Origin: JBFONV01 sp040779335
GTDB taxonomy: Bacteria > Pseudomonadota > Gammaproteobacteria > Enterobacterales > Alteromonadaceae
DNA: 64,000 bases
Direction: 5' to 3'
Assembly: GCA_040779335.1 (NCBI GenBank)
Contig: JBFONV010000006.1
Coordinates: forward strand, 1-64,000
How positions within the stretch are numbered: the first letter of the stretch is position 1; every line of letters begins with the position of its first letter. Position numbers and translations under genes: made by a program. Positions 35,665 through 42,494 of the stretch are shown here, piece by piece. Under the pieces are notes generated by a model. The model had not been told where the DNA came from and made no database searches. It was given only the letters and a program-made list of their open reading frames with translations.

Positions 35665-35760
35665 CAACGCCCTGTTAATAGGCAAAATACTGTTAGTTAA
35701 AATAAGCGAGGCAGGATCAAAAGCCAACTATTATGTGTTCAAATTTATTTACTTGTTACG
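35665..35760 (-). repeat. attC site
   Basis: The + strand begins CAACGCCCTGTTAATAGGC and ends TACTTGTTACG, with paired inner arms TTAGTT and AACTA. The minus-strand box GAACGTAAC resembles the start of its own cassette. Confidence 0.8.
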
Positions 35761-35770
35761 TTCAAACACC

Positions 35771-36505
35771 TTAATAAACGAACACTAAGCTAGCATTTAT
35801 TAAAAAATGTATAAGGATTAAAACCTCTAACCGCTTGAATCTTTGTAGAATAAAGCCTGCGCCAAAAATTAGACTAAAAATCAAATAGTTTAAAGTTGGC
35901 CCAACACCTCGGATTTCTCCGTGTATAAATACAAATGAAATAGCAATAATTGGTAGTATAAACCAAGGGTTTGGCACTATTCGCTTAAGTCGTGTTAATG
36001 CAAAGCCTCTAAATATCACTTCCTCTGTAATAGCCGCAGTAAATGCTAGAACAATAATTGTAACCAAGCGCTCTAATGTACTAATTGGGCCGATAAACCC
36101 AGCCTGAGATCTTGTTGGAAGCTCATTTCCATAATATATTTCTGGGATAATAAATGCTGAAACTATTAGTATGCTGAGAAGTCCGATAAACCAATGTTTA
36201 TGGTTAAAAAACCATGACCAATCAACCCCAATAGAACTCCAAGTTTCATTATTCTTTATTAAAGCATGCCTGATAAATAAAAATGGAATCCAATGAAATA
36301 ATAAATTAGAAAAAATAAAATACCACCACTCAGTTCTTTCATTATCATTATGTAAAGATGAAATAAAATCATCAGGTAAATATGGGAAAAGCAATGTACT
36401 AAAAAAATCTGTGCTATATAAAACAGGGTAAACAATCAAACCAATTATTAACGCAAGAATTGTATACTTATCTAAGCTAGCTTTAGATTGGGCTGCCGAA
36501 TCCAT
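35771..36505 (-). CDS. CPBP family intramembrane metalloprotease
   Basis: The 244-residue membrane protein belongs to the CPBP (Abi/CAAX protease) family. The diagnostic motif AAITEEVIFRGFALTRL holds the paired Glu and Arg near residue 158. The second motif FVFIHGE holds the His near residue 194. Seven to eight hydrophobic segments are present. Family members cleave prenylated or membrane substrates or act in bacteriocin self-immunity, and the role of this cassette copy is not known. The start is ATG 36505, behind AGAGGAAGC. Confidence 0.9.
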   Translation of the reverse strand: MDSAAQSKASLDKYTILALIIGLIVYPVLYSTDFFSTLLFPYLPDDFISSLHNDNERTEWWYFIFSNLLFHWIPFLFIRHALIKNNETWSSIGVDWSWFFNHKHWFIGLLSILIVSAFIIPEIYYGNELPTRSQAGFIGPISTLERLVTIIVLAFTAAITEEVIFRGFALTRLKRIVPNPWFILPIIAISFVFIHGEIRGVGPTLNYLIFSLIFGAGFILQRFKRLEVLILIHFLINASLVFVY

Positions 36506-36551
36506 TTAACGCTTCCTCTAGTTGATAAAAACCGATAGATTGCTTGAACAT

Positions 36552-36650
36552 AAACGCCCCAATAAGGGGATAATAATAGCTCGATAAAATGTGTAACAAA
36601 GCGGAGCCAAGCACGCTGTTAGGAGTCCCATACTTGATTGGCTTGTTAAT
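36552..36650 (-). repeat. attC site
   Basis: The + strand begins AAACGCCCCAATAAGGGG and ends TTGGCTTGTTAA, with AGGAGTCCCA before the end. The minus-strand box GAAAATTAAC is one base off the complement of its own cassette start. Confidence 0.85.
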
Positions 36651-36659
36651 TTTCAAACA

Positions 36660-37181
36660 CTAGAAATAGTAATTTAAACCGACTGAAAGCATTGCTGTTG
36701 AATCGTTTTTTATTTCGGTTTCTTTCAACTCCAACTTCAGTGAAAGACTACTAAAAATATTATAATCAACACCGACCCCCCAGATAACAGAGCTGCTATT
36801 TTCTTTTAGCGCCAAGTCTACAGATGGTTGGAGCCACCACGCATTCACGGTCCCTTCTTGCTCCCACCAAAAATTTCCGACTTTTGCATAGAGTGAAAAA
36901 TCATTGATTGGATATTTAGCGACAGCCATCAATGCTATTCCTGATGTGTCTAAACAACAAGACTCATTTACCTCATCACCACCTAGCTCTATATAATCGA
37001 ATTCAATAGCAAAATATTTACTTAACGAATAACCTGCATTCACTTCATAAGTAACCCCATCATCTTCATCCTTAAATCCTGAGGCCATAAGTGATGAACC
37101 TACATAGAACTTAGGAGGTTCAGCAAAAACTGGTGCTACAAAAATTGAGGTAACGATAATAAAAAATAAGCCTTTTAACAT
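36660..37181 (-). CDS. Outer-membrane beta-barrel protein
   Basis: The 173-residue protein has a signal peptide (1-20, ending PVFA) and then alternating amphipathic strands: KFYVGSSLMASG, VTYEVNAGYSL, KYFAIEFDYIELGG, GIALMAVAKYPI and LYAKVGNFWW. It ends in LNYYF, the C-terminal aromatic signature of Bam-assembled barrels. It is close in size to the eight-stranded OmpW/OmpA-like barrels. A cysteine pair (SCCLD) sits in a loop near 75. The ribosome site AAGGGA lies before ATG 37181. An integron cassette coding a whole barrel is less usual. Confidence 0.82.
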   Translation of the reverse strand: MLKGLFFIIVTSIFVAPVFAEPPKFYVGSSLMASGFKDEDDGVTYEVNAGYSLSKYFAIEFDYIELGGDEVNESCCLDTSGIALMAVAKYPINDFSLYAKVGNFWWEQEGTVNAWWLQPSVDLALKENSSSVIWGVGVDYNIFSSLSLKLELKETEIKNDSTAMLSVGLNYYF

Positions 37182-37232
37182 TTAATGATTCCCTTCTTAT
37201 GTGGCTACGATGCCTAGTTTGAATTTGAAAAC

Positions 37233-37320
37233 TAACGCCTTGCTATGCTGAAAATAAGGGTAGACTATAATCGCAAAGCGATGCCCAACTGTTATTTTTC
37301 TATTTACGCAACTTATTATG
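37233..37320 (-). repeat. attC site, right box altered
   Basis: The + strand begins TAACGCCTTGCTATGC and ends CAACTTATTATG, with T for G in the usual CTTGTTA. Inner arms GGGTAGACTATAA and GATGCCC give partial pairing. Confidence 0.7.
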
Positions 37321-37323
37321 TTT

Positions 37324-37695
37324 TTATTCCAAAACCAATTCTACAGAATAAGTAGTTTGCTCTTCTTGACGAAAAGAAAGTAAAACTGTTTCCCCTGTAT
37401 TTTTAGTCATTAACTTCTTAGCCTTTTGAGCAGAACAACCAGGGATTTGACATTCATGTACAGAGACTAATTCATCCCCAATTTTTATTCCTGTTTTTTC
37501 TGCATTTGAATCTGGTTCTAAGGAGATCACTTTTGCTGACTTTACCTCGGGGCTAAAAAAACCGCTTACTGCTACGTCCATGACAAACCCTCTTTTTCCT
37601 TCATTGTCAGCATACGCTGTATTTACAAAGAATAGGATTGACAATAAAACAACTTTTAATCTCTTTTTTACTCCATATTGAAAATAAGTGCTCAA
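37324..37695 (-). CDS. Exported single PDZ domain protein
   Basis: The protein has a signal peptide (about 1-28, ending NTAYA) followed by one PDZ domain (about 35-123). The core SPEVKSAKVISLEPDSNAEKTGIKIGDELVSVHE is the usual carboxylate-loop and GD(E)L pattern. Two cysteines (HECQIPGCSA) could pair. It has no protease domain, unlike DegP-type proteins, so it may act as a small adaptor or decoy in the periplasm, which is inference. The start is uncertain: the frame opens with TTG 37695 five bases from the attC, and no ATG lies in frame before the signal sequence. Confidence 0.8.
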   Translation of the reverse strand: MSTYFQYGVKKRLKVVLLSILFFVNTAYADNEGKRGFVMDVAVSGFFSPEVKSAKVISLEPDSNAEKTGIKIGDELVSVHECQIPGCSAQKAKKLMTKNTGETVLLSFRQEEQTTYSVELVLE

Positions 37696-37699
37696 AAAT

Positions 37700-37792
37700 T
37701 AACGCCCATTTAATGGGCAAATAATTGTTGGTTAAACTTGAGCGAAGCGAAAAGCCCGCAATTATTTGTCCCTGTTATTTTGCTCGTTATAA
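37700..37792 (-). repeat. attC site
   Basis: The + strand begins TAACGCCCATTTAATGGGC and ends TTGCTCGTTATAAG. On the minus strand CTTATAAC is the exact complement of the first bases of its own cassette (GTTATAAG at 38452-38445). Confidence 0.85.
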
Positions 37793-37797
37793 GGATT

Positions 37798-38436
37798 TTA
37801 TTGACCATAAGGGTGCTTTTTTGATAACACCACTAGCTCATCTCTGATAGAGGCTAATTGATTCGAATAGATAGCTAAACTCTTTAAACCAACCAACAAA
37901 CGTGACTGCACCTGCGAATATCTATTATCAAGTGTTGGTGCCCACGTTTGCTTTAGAAAATCACTTACATTTTGAATAATTGCATGTAACGGTAACCAAG
38001 TGAGATGACTATTTTTTGCGGCATACCCTTTTAATAAAGAAATAGGGTTACTGCCACCACCCGAGGCAGAAACGCCGATAGCAAATGCCGGTTTGTGACC
38101 TAAAGGCAAACCATTAGCTGAGCCGTCAGCAGACAAAAGAAATAAATTTACAAGTGCAGGCGGAATCATTCCTCCCCATTCAGGAACAATGAAAACTACG
38201 GCATCACAGGCATATAACTGCGCTAACACTTCGTCTTTATTACTGGCTAATGAAACTAGATCATCTCTCCCTGTTCCATAATGGTCTAATAAAAAAGGAT
38301 ATAGCGATAAATCTAATATCGAAGACTTAATACCTTCCATTCCATTTAATATGTTCGTTTGTAAATACTTTGAGACTTCTACACTTTTAGAATTATCTCT
38401 TTGACTACTACTCACTAGCAGAATATTCAAATACAT
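37798..38436 (-). CDS. NADPH-dependent FMN reductase-like flavoprotein
   Basis: The protein of about 212 residues has a flavodoxin-like fold of the NAD(P)H:FMN reductase family. NILLVSSSQRDNSKS is the phosphate-binding loop, AVVFIVPEWGGMIPPALVNLF the second flavin loop and KPAFAIGVSASGGGSNP the third. Such enzymes reduce quinones, azo compounds, chromate or FMN with NADPH. The start is unclear. ATG 38436 directly abuts a GGAG, whereas TTG 38430 (giving MNILLVSSS) has that GGAG six bases upstream and may be the true start. Confidence 0.86.
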   Translation of the reverse strand: MYLNILLVSSSQRDNSKSVEVSKYLQTNILNGMEGIKSSILDLSLYPFLLDHYGTGRDDLVSLASNKDEVLAQLYACDAVVFIVPEWGGMIPPALVNLFLLSADGSANGLPLGHKPAFAIGVSASGGGSNPISLLKGYAAKNSHLTWLPLHAIIQNVSDFLKQTWAPTLDNRYSQVQSRLLVGLKSLAIYSNQLASIRDELVVLSKKHPYGQ

Positions 38437-38448
38437 CTCCAATACTTA

Positions 38449-38558
38449 TAACGCCCAAATAATGAGCTAATAATAGGCAAACAATGCTTGGTTAAAATAG
38501 CGACGATGGAGCATAAGCCAAGCTTTAGCAGTCCCGTCACTTTATTGGCTTGTTATGT
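38449..38558 (-). repeat. attC site
   Basis: The + strand begins TAACGCCCAAATAATGAGC, has AGCAGTCCCG and ends TTGGCTTGTTATGT. Inner arms CTTGGTTAAAAT and AAGCCAAG pair. It overlaps the stop codon of the membrane gene at 38553. Confidence 0.9.
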
Positions 38559-38936
38559 GTTTTTTAACCACAACTTTTCGGATTTGAAAGCATAACAGTA
38601 TTGTGGGTATAAAAATAATATAAGCAAAATATACGTTATTGAGTAGGTAATAAATGAACCCAATGAATTTAAAAACTCAAACCCTATATAAATTAGAGCA
38701 AATAACGTACACGACAAATTAAAAATAAATATAAATATTGAGGTTAATTTATTTCCAATCGCCTTTTGCCAAGCGTAACCATATAGTGGAACTAAAGACA
38801 AACCAATAACAACTGAGTTCAAAAAATCCCAAATGGATAAGTTATCACTAATTGATAATGCTACTAAATTAACAATAAAGAATACTGAAAATAAATATGC
38901 CAGAGCTTTCCATTTCTTCATACTTTCGATACGCAT
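38553..38936 (-). CDS. Four-helix membrane protein of unknown function
   Basis: I do not recognise this 127-residue protein. Four hydrophobic segments are visible (about 10-26, 36-54, 62-82 and 92-112) with a Lys/Arg-rich N-terminus, predicting the N-terminus inside. The composition, with many Ile, Leu, Phe and Tyr, is typical of cassette membrane proteins. The start ATG 38936 has GGTGGG before it, and ATG 38921 is a possible alternative. It is a single-gene cassette. Confidence 0.7.
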   Translation of the reverse strand: MRIESMKKWKALAYLFSVFFIVNLVALSISDNLSIWDFLNSVVIGLSLVPLYGYAWQKAIGNKLTSIFIFIFNLSCTLFALIYIGFEFLNSLGSFITYSITYILLILFLYPQYCYAFKSEKLWLKNT

Positions 38937-38945
38937 AAACCCACC

Positions 38946-39029
38946 TTAAGCGGCTAAATCTAGTTGGCTAAAATAGTGAACGGAGTGAAAATAGCCAAGT
39001 GCATTGTCGGTTTCAAGGTCTTGTTATAT
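38946..39029 (-). repeat. attC site, left box altered
   Basis: The + strand reads TTAAGCGGCTAAATCTAGTT at the left where others have TAACGCC. The inner arms TTGGCTAAAAT and AGCCAAG are intact and the right end is TCTTGTTATAT. Confidence 0.75.
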
Positions 39030-39045
39030 TTCGGGTTTGATAGAG

Positions 39046-39330
39046 TTATTTAATAACTGAAACACCAGCAACTTCTACAACTGTTTTTGCGTCTGCACGT
39101 TCTATTACTTTTAATAATGTAGTTTGAATAGTTTCGTCCTTTCTAGCATCACCTTTACAGGAAAACTTTTGCTCTTGTGCTGGAGCTCCTTCTTCTGAGA
39201 TAAAAGCAATAACTACTTCGCTTGCGCAATCAGCTGATTCACCATAATAGGCTAATGAAATTTGAGGATAACCCTGAAATCCTTTTTTAACTCTTTTCGC
39301 TATACGTTTAGTCGATTTATCCAAATTCAT
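39046..39330 (-). CDS. Small cassette protein of unknown function
   Basis: The product of about 94 residues starts with a very basic helix (MNLDKSTKRIAKRVKKGFQG). A beta-rich part follows (PQISLAYYGESADCASEVVIAFISEEG), then EQKFSCKGDARKDETIQTTLLKVIERADAKTVVEVAGVSVI. It has no membrane segment. I do not recognise a family. I place the start at ATG 39330 behind GGATACC; the frame upstream runs into the next attC. Two cysteines are present. Confidence 0.7.
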   Translation of the reverse strand: MNLDKSTKRIAKRVKKGFQGYPQISLAYYGESADCASEVVIAFISEEGAPAQEQKFSCKGDARKDETIQTTLLKVIERADAKTVVEVAGVSVIK

Positions 39331-39351
39331 AATAGGTATCCAGAAGAAATG

Positions 39352-39448
39352 TAACGCCCTAATAATGGGCAAAAAATTGTTGGCTAAAATGTTGAGGAAC
39401 GAAAACAGCCAACTGTTTTTTGTCCTTTTTTAACAGCTTGTTAGCTAT
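39352..39448 (-). repeat. attC site
   Basis: The + strand begins TAACGCCCTAATAATGGGC and ends TTAACAGCTTGTTAGCTA. On the minus strand AAATAGCTAAC is the exact complement of the first bases of its own cassette (GTTAGCTATTT). Confidence 0.9.
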
Positions 39449-40887
39449 TTATTGACCACCAAACTTTCTCTAGCTATGGGTTCTCCATGCAGGATAATCG
39501 TTTCTATACGGTTCCACGATTCTATAGAGTCTAAAGGATTAGTTTTAAGTAGCAGAAGGTTAGCAATTTTGCCAACTTCTACTGTACCGTAATCATTATC
39601 AATTCTGAATTGTTTAGCATTATTAATGGTTGCCGCCGCTAGTACTTCTTCCAGCGATAGCCCTGCGGTAACCATAGCTTTCATTTCTTGGTAGGTTGTC
39701 AGCCCAGGTTGATTGGCAAAACTAGGGCTTCCAGGGAAGTCAGAAGCTAATAAAATAGGATGGTCAGTGCTTCTTAGGTATTGAATAACTTTATTACCTT
39801 TTCCTATTCGCCCATATAAAAATGCATCTGAGATTGATTGATCAGGCATTCCATCAAAACCAATTCGAAGCTCTTCTTTGAACCATTGCGCTTCAGTGGT
39901 TTTATACCAATCAATAAGTGACTTAGGTGTAATGGATGAAAACTCAGGAGAATTAACAATAATAGGGAGCATTACTTCACCTAAGCCAGCAATCACTCTT
40001 TGTGTTGGCATATAACCTACTCCGTCATTAACCATTTTGTCCAGAGTGTTAGATATTTCTTTAGGTATATTTTGTTCGCGATTATATTGCCCCCAATTCC
40101 ACATACCATGAGCGATAACATCAACACCTGCGGCAAGTGCTAATTGCTGCATATCTAAGGCGTTAGCATGCGCGACTATAAGTAAATTAGATTTTTCAGC
40201 AGATAATTTAATTCGTTTTAGAGTGTTAGTTGAAAGTGTTGTCCATTGGTTAGCATTACCATAACCGTCTTCAAAATAAAGCTTTATACACGAAGCACCT
40301 GAATCGGCAATTTTACCAATTAATCTTTCTACTGAATTTTCTGCGGTTGCTTCTGCACTTTCATCAATTAAATAGGTAAACATTGATCTTGATAGATCGT
40401 CTGTTTTCTCTACATATGGAAAGGTGTTTTTTGATGTTAATACTTCACAGCGAAAATAGTCAGGGTGATGAGGAGCCGAAGTAAAATAATTGAAACTTAC
40501 TCCCGGATTCGGATCAAGTATTTGTGTTACCCCATAAAATAAAAAGCTTCTTGGTTGTTGTTCAAAATAAGCTTTCGCGAGTTTCGGATTTTTAATCGCT
40601 ACTGGCTCAACACCAAACCCCATACCTGGGATTGACGATACGTGTGCATGGCTATCCATAAGGCCGGGCGTTAAAAATTTACCTAAACCATTTATTTTAA
40701 GATCGTAGGATGTAATCTTTTTGGTAGTTATTTCGGTAATTCGTCCATCACTGATTAATACATTCATCTGAATTTTTGGAGCTTGTAAGTGAGATGAAAC
40801 GATAGTGACATTTTCTATCAAAACTTTGTTTACCGCTAATGAAGCAAAAGAAAACAAAGAAATTGAGAGTAATAATACTTTAAACAT
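39445..40887 (-). CDS. Secreted amidohydrolase family protein
   Basis: This 480-residue metal-dependent hydrolase has a signal peptide (about 1-18). GLGKFLTPGLMDSHAHVSS carries the HxH metal motif. KLYFEDGY includes the bridging Lys position, LLIVAHANAL and DVIAHGMW carry the further His ligands, and PILLASDFPG carries the catalytic Asp. The C-terminal part has AATINNAKQFRIDNDYGTVEVGKIANLLLL, typical of imidazolonepropionase-like or prolidase-like members. The substrate is unknown. At 1.4 kb it is the largest cassette gene here. The ribosome site GGAAG lies before ATG 40887. Confidence 0.9.
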   Translation of the reverse strand: MFKVLLLSISLFSFASLAVNKVLIENVTIVSSHLQAPKIQMNVLISDGRITEITTKKITSYDLKINGLGKFLTPGLMDSHAHVSSIPGMGFGVEPVAIKNPKLAKAYFEQQPRSFLFYGVTQILDPNPGVSFNYFTSAPHHPDYFRCEVLTSKNTFPYVEKTDDLSRSMFTYLIDESAEATAENSVERLIGKIADSGASCIKLYFEDGYGNANQWTTLSTNTLKRIKLSAEKSNLLIVAHANALDMQQLALAAGVDVIAHGMWNWGQYNREQNIPKEISNTLDKMVNDGVGYMPTQRVIAGLGEVMLPIIVNSPEFSSITPKSLIDWYKTTEAQWFKEELRIGFDGMPDQSISDAFLYGRIGKGNKVIQYLRSTDHPILLASDFPGSPSFANQPGLTTYQEMKAMVTAGLSLEEVLAAATINNAKQFRIDNDYGTVEVGKIANLLLLKTNPLDSIESWNRIETIILHGEPIARESLVVNK

Positions 40888-40917
40888 GATACTTCCATGT
40901 GAGATTAATTAAATAGC

Positions 40918-41017
40918 TAACGCCTCACTAAGAGGCTAAAAATTGTTGGCTAAAATAGTGATCACAGTAGAACCGAGCAAACTGTTAGCAGTCCCGACTT
41001 AATTGGCTTGTTAGTTG
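40918..41017 (-). repeat. attC site
   Basis: The + strand begins TAACGCCTCACTAAGAGGC, has AGCAGTCCCG and ends TTGGCTTGTTAGTTGCC. On the minus strand GGCAACTAAC is the exact 10-base complement of its own cassette start (GTTAGTTGCC). Confidence 0.92.
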
Positions 41018-41040
41018 CCAACTGCACCTATAGCCATGTT

Positions 41041-41514
41041 TTATTCTTGTTTTACAATATCTTTGAAGTTAATCGTTGATGGTTCTAATGTACCTTTACC
41101 TTGATAAATTGCAACATCTCTTGCCCCTGCTCCCAAAGCCATTTCTCGAAATGCTCTAATTTCTATCATCGTTAGTCCACCCTCAGTTTTTTCCATTGGA
41201 TGAATGATTATTGCAGGAGCTGGAGATATGAATTTTTTACCAACAAGCTTTTTAACGATTTCTTGAAGTAATCGCTCTCCAATAAAGAAGTCATTTAGCA
41301 ACGCTCGTGGATGGGAAAAAGGATTTAGTGGATTAAGGTAAGCATTGTTACCAAAAGCAGTAACATCCTTTGCCCCATTTTTGCGAGTTTCAACTTGCAG
41401 GAGCGGCTTTTCATCAAAGACTTCATTTGTTTCGACATCCACTACTCTAATACGGTTTTCCCATATTTGAACGTATAAAGTAGAACCAAATTTATTGATA
41501 AAACTACGAATCAT
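41041..41514 (-). CDS. Truncated MreB-like (actin-fold) cassette protein
   Basis: The protein of 157 residues aligns by eye with the N-terminal half of the bacterial actin MreB. AKDVTAFGNNAY matches the AVGHEA region and SHPRALLNDFFIGERLLQEIVKKL the RPLKDGVIADF...MLQHFI region. The strongest match is SPAPAIIIHPMEKTEGG with EIRAFREMALGAGARDVAIYQG, against the RPSPR...ERRAIRESAQGAGAREV stretch. The first phosphate loop (DLGTANT in MreB) is replaced by YVQIWENR, and the chain stops before the EPMAAAIG helix, so nucleotide binding and polymerisation are doubtful. The start is ATG 41514, eight bases after GGAAGG; TTG 41535 is an upstream alternative. Confidence 0.8.
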   Translation of the reverse strand: MIRSFINKFGSTLYVQIWENRIRVVDVETNEVFDEKPLLQVETRKNGAKDVTAFGNNAYLNPLNPFSHPRALLNDFFIGERLLQEIVKKLVGKKFISPAPAIIIHPMEKTEGGLTMIEIRAFREMALGAGARDVAIYQGKGTLEPSTINFKDIVKQE

Positions 41515-41536
41515 GAACCAATCCTTCCTTGGCAAC

Positions 41537-41601
41537 TAACGCCTCGTTAAGCGGCGGCGTAGCCGTCCGAGCGAAGCGGTTTTTAACGACTTGTTATATT
41601 T
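41537..41601 (-). repeat. attC site, short type
   Basis: The 65-base site begins TAACGCCTCGTTAAGCGGC on the + strand and ends AACGACTTGTTATAT. On the minus strand GTGAAATATAAC is the exact 12-base complement of the start of the first cassette (GTTATATTTCAC at 42156), showing that the cassette is a closed unit. Confidence 0.9.
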
Positions 41602-42131
41602 CACTGGTTATTATTCTGAACCTTTATTGGTACACCGTTTTCTAGCCAGTCCATTAGTAATTGACGCATTTTTATATTGTCTATTTCTTCTAATAAATGT
41701 GCGTCAGGTCGATATGAGTTTTCTATTATATAGGATTTGGTAAATGGTAAATTTAAACCCTTTGATATTTCATGCAATAGATCAGAAAAAAGATCCACAC
41801 CTTTTGACTGCCAAACAGCCTGAGCGTCTCCAGTCGATGCAGAATCTGGCGACTGAAGGTGTTTGCGGTATAGAGACCAAGATTCTCGAATCTGCTTATA
41901 ACGATTACCGTCAAATACAAAATCAATCTGATTTAGAGCTTCAACATGAACGATATTTAGCCTTGTCGCTCGGGTGCTCATTAGTGTGCGGAAAACAGAC
42001 TCGCGCTTCTCTTGCTTATTCCTGCGAGAGTGACGCCATTCAGAAGCCCATACAGCGAGGAGTGGTCCAGCTAGTGTTGCAAAAATTACGGCTGGCCCAG
42101 TTATATCGAAAATTACTTGAGGTTCGCTCAT
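41601..42131 (-). CDS. DUF6680-like protein, first cassette of the array
   Basis: The 176-residue protein has an N-terminal membrane segment (about 10-28, ITGPAVIFATLAGPLLAVWA). A cytosolic helical domain follows, with WRHSRRNKQEKRESVFRTLMSTRATRLNIVHVEALNQIDFVFDG. This matches proteins I recall as DUF6680, whose function is unknown. The start ATG 42131 follows AAGGA by eight bases and overlaps the stop of a short leader frame by ATGA. Being next to the array head, this gene should be the best expressed of the array. Confidence 0.78.
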   Translation of the reverse strand: MSEPQVIFDITGPAVIFATLAGPLLAVWASEWRHSRRNKQEKRESVFRTLMSTRATRLNIVHVEALNQIDFVFDGNRYKQIRESWSLYRKHLQSPDSASTGDAQAVWQSKGVDLFSDLLHEISKGLNLPFTKSYIIENSYRPDAHLLEEIDNIKMRQLLMDWLENGVPIKVQNNNQ

Positions 42132-42193
42132 GGCTCAATTCCTTGTGAAATATAACAGCTTATTAGGAGGGGAAATGCCTTGTTTAAACACAT
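42128..42193 (-). CDS. 21-codon leader ORF across the array head
   Basis: The frame begins MCLNKAFPLL and ends QGIEP, followed by TGA at 42130-42128, which overlaps the ATG of the first cassette gene (ATGA). The start is seven bases after AAAGGAGG (42208-42201), the strongest Shine-Dalgarno in this region. The first 12 codons lie outside the cassettes and the rest inside the first cassette. It therefore reads through the G-TTA junction at 42156, as the short ORF-11 does in the attI1 site of class 1 integrons. Its job would be to load ribosomes for whichever cassette is first. Confidence 0.6.
   Translation of the reverse strand: MCLNKAFPLLISCYISQGIEP
42150..42190 (-). other. attI-like junction at the array head
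   Basis: On the minus strand the core GTTATAT (42156-42150) marks the start of the first cassette. Upstream lies TTTAAACAAGGCATTT, which has the AACAAG box. It may be an attI-type primary site or the remains of an older attC. No integrase gene is adjacent to settle this. Confidence 0.5.
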
Positions 42194-42226
42194 ACTTTTG
42201 CCTCCTTTCTACAGTAATCTTTGTAG

Positions 42227-42253
42227 AGTATATTTTTTTCTCAATAATTTCAA
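42227..42253 (-). promoter_or_regulatory. Candidate cassette promoter (Pc-like)
   Basis: TTGAAA (42253-42248) and TATACT (42232-42227) are separated by 15 bases, shorter than ideal, and point into the array. A small hairpin (42209-42226, CTACA paired with TGTAG) lies between it and the Shine-Dalgarno of the leader ORF. Position and direction fit a cassette promoter. Confidence 0.45.
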
Positions 42254-42443
42254 TGTGTTAGTGAATAATCCTATTCCTCTGTTGGCGAAAGCGTGTTATT
42301 TGCCTCATATCACGCAAAATCGCCAAAACAAAGCCTTTTGTATATTTACACAGTTACGAAGAAATAAAATGTTATCGCCCTTATGGCACCTTCCAAAAAA
42401 AGCGTAAGTATTTAGAAATGCTTTGTAACGAGTAGCGCTTATA
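42254..42443. other. Gap where an integrase would be expected
   Basis: In most integrons intI lies divergently just upstream of the head, which would be here. No frame of useful length and no tyrosine-recombinase motif is present on either strand. The open frame at 42180-42407 on the + strand has no ribosome site and no family likeness. Confidence 0.6.
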
Positions 42444-42468
42444 AAAAAACCCGCGAGTGCAGGTTTTT
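42444..42468 (-). terminator. Terminator of the S10 carboxypeptidase gene
   Basis: On the minus strand AAAAACCTGC and GCGGGTTTTT form a stem with one mismatch and a 4-base loop, ending in a T run. It lies 27 bases after the carboxypeptidase stop and also insulates the array head from that gene. Confidence 0.75.
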
Positions 42469-42494
42469 CATTTATAACAGAGTAAACGCAATAT

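Larger units (their letters stand above)
29684..42193 (-). mobile_element. Integron gene-cassette array without integrase
   Basis: About 12.5 kb holds a tandem set of one- or two-gene units. Almost all genes are on the minus strand, each followed by an attC recombination site. Eleven sites are clear (34689 to 41601), two are degraded but recognisable (31903, 33313) and the most distal ones are doubtful. On the minus strand each site opens with an AAC-AAG box after the gene stop. It closes with GGC-GTTA, the G-TTA junction being the integrase cut point. No tyrosine recombinase gene lies inside or next to it, so it is of the integrase-less kind, unless intI lies elsewhere in the genome. The head is at 42150-42253. 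Confidence 0.9.

Noticed and set aside
33313..41601. Regularly spaced repeats that could be taken for a CRISPR array
   Set aside because: The repeats are 65-110 bases, imperfect, separated by whole genes and have attC boxes; there are no short unique spacers and no cas genes.
42180..42407. Open frame at the place expected for an integron integrase
   Set aside because: It is only 75 codons, has no ribosome site and shows none of the tyrosine-recombinase motifs (R...HxxR...Y).
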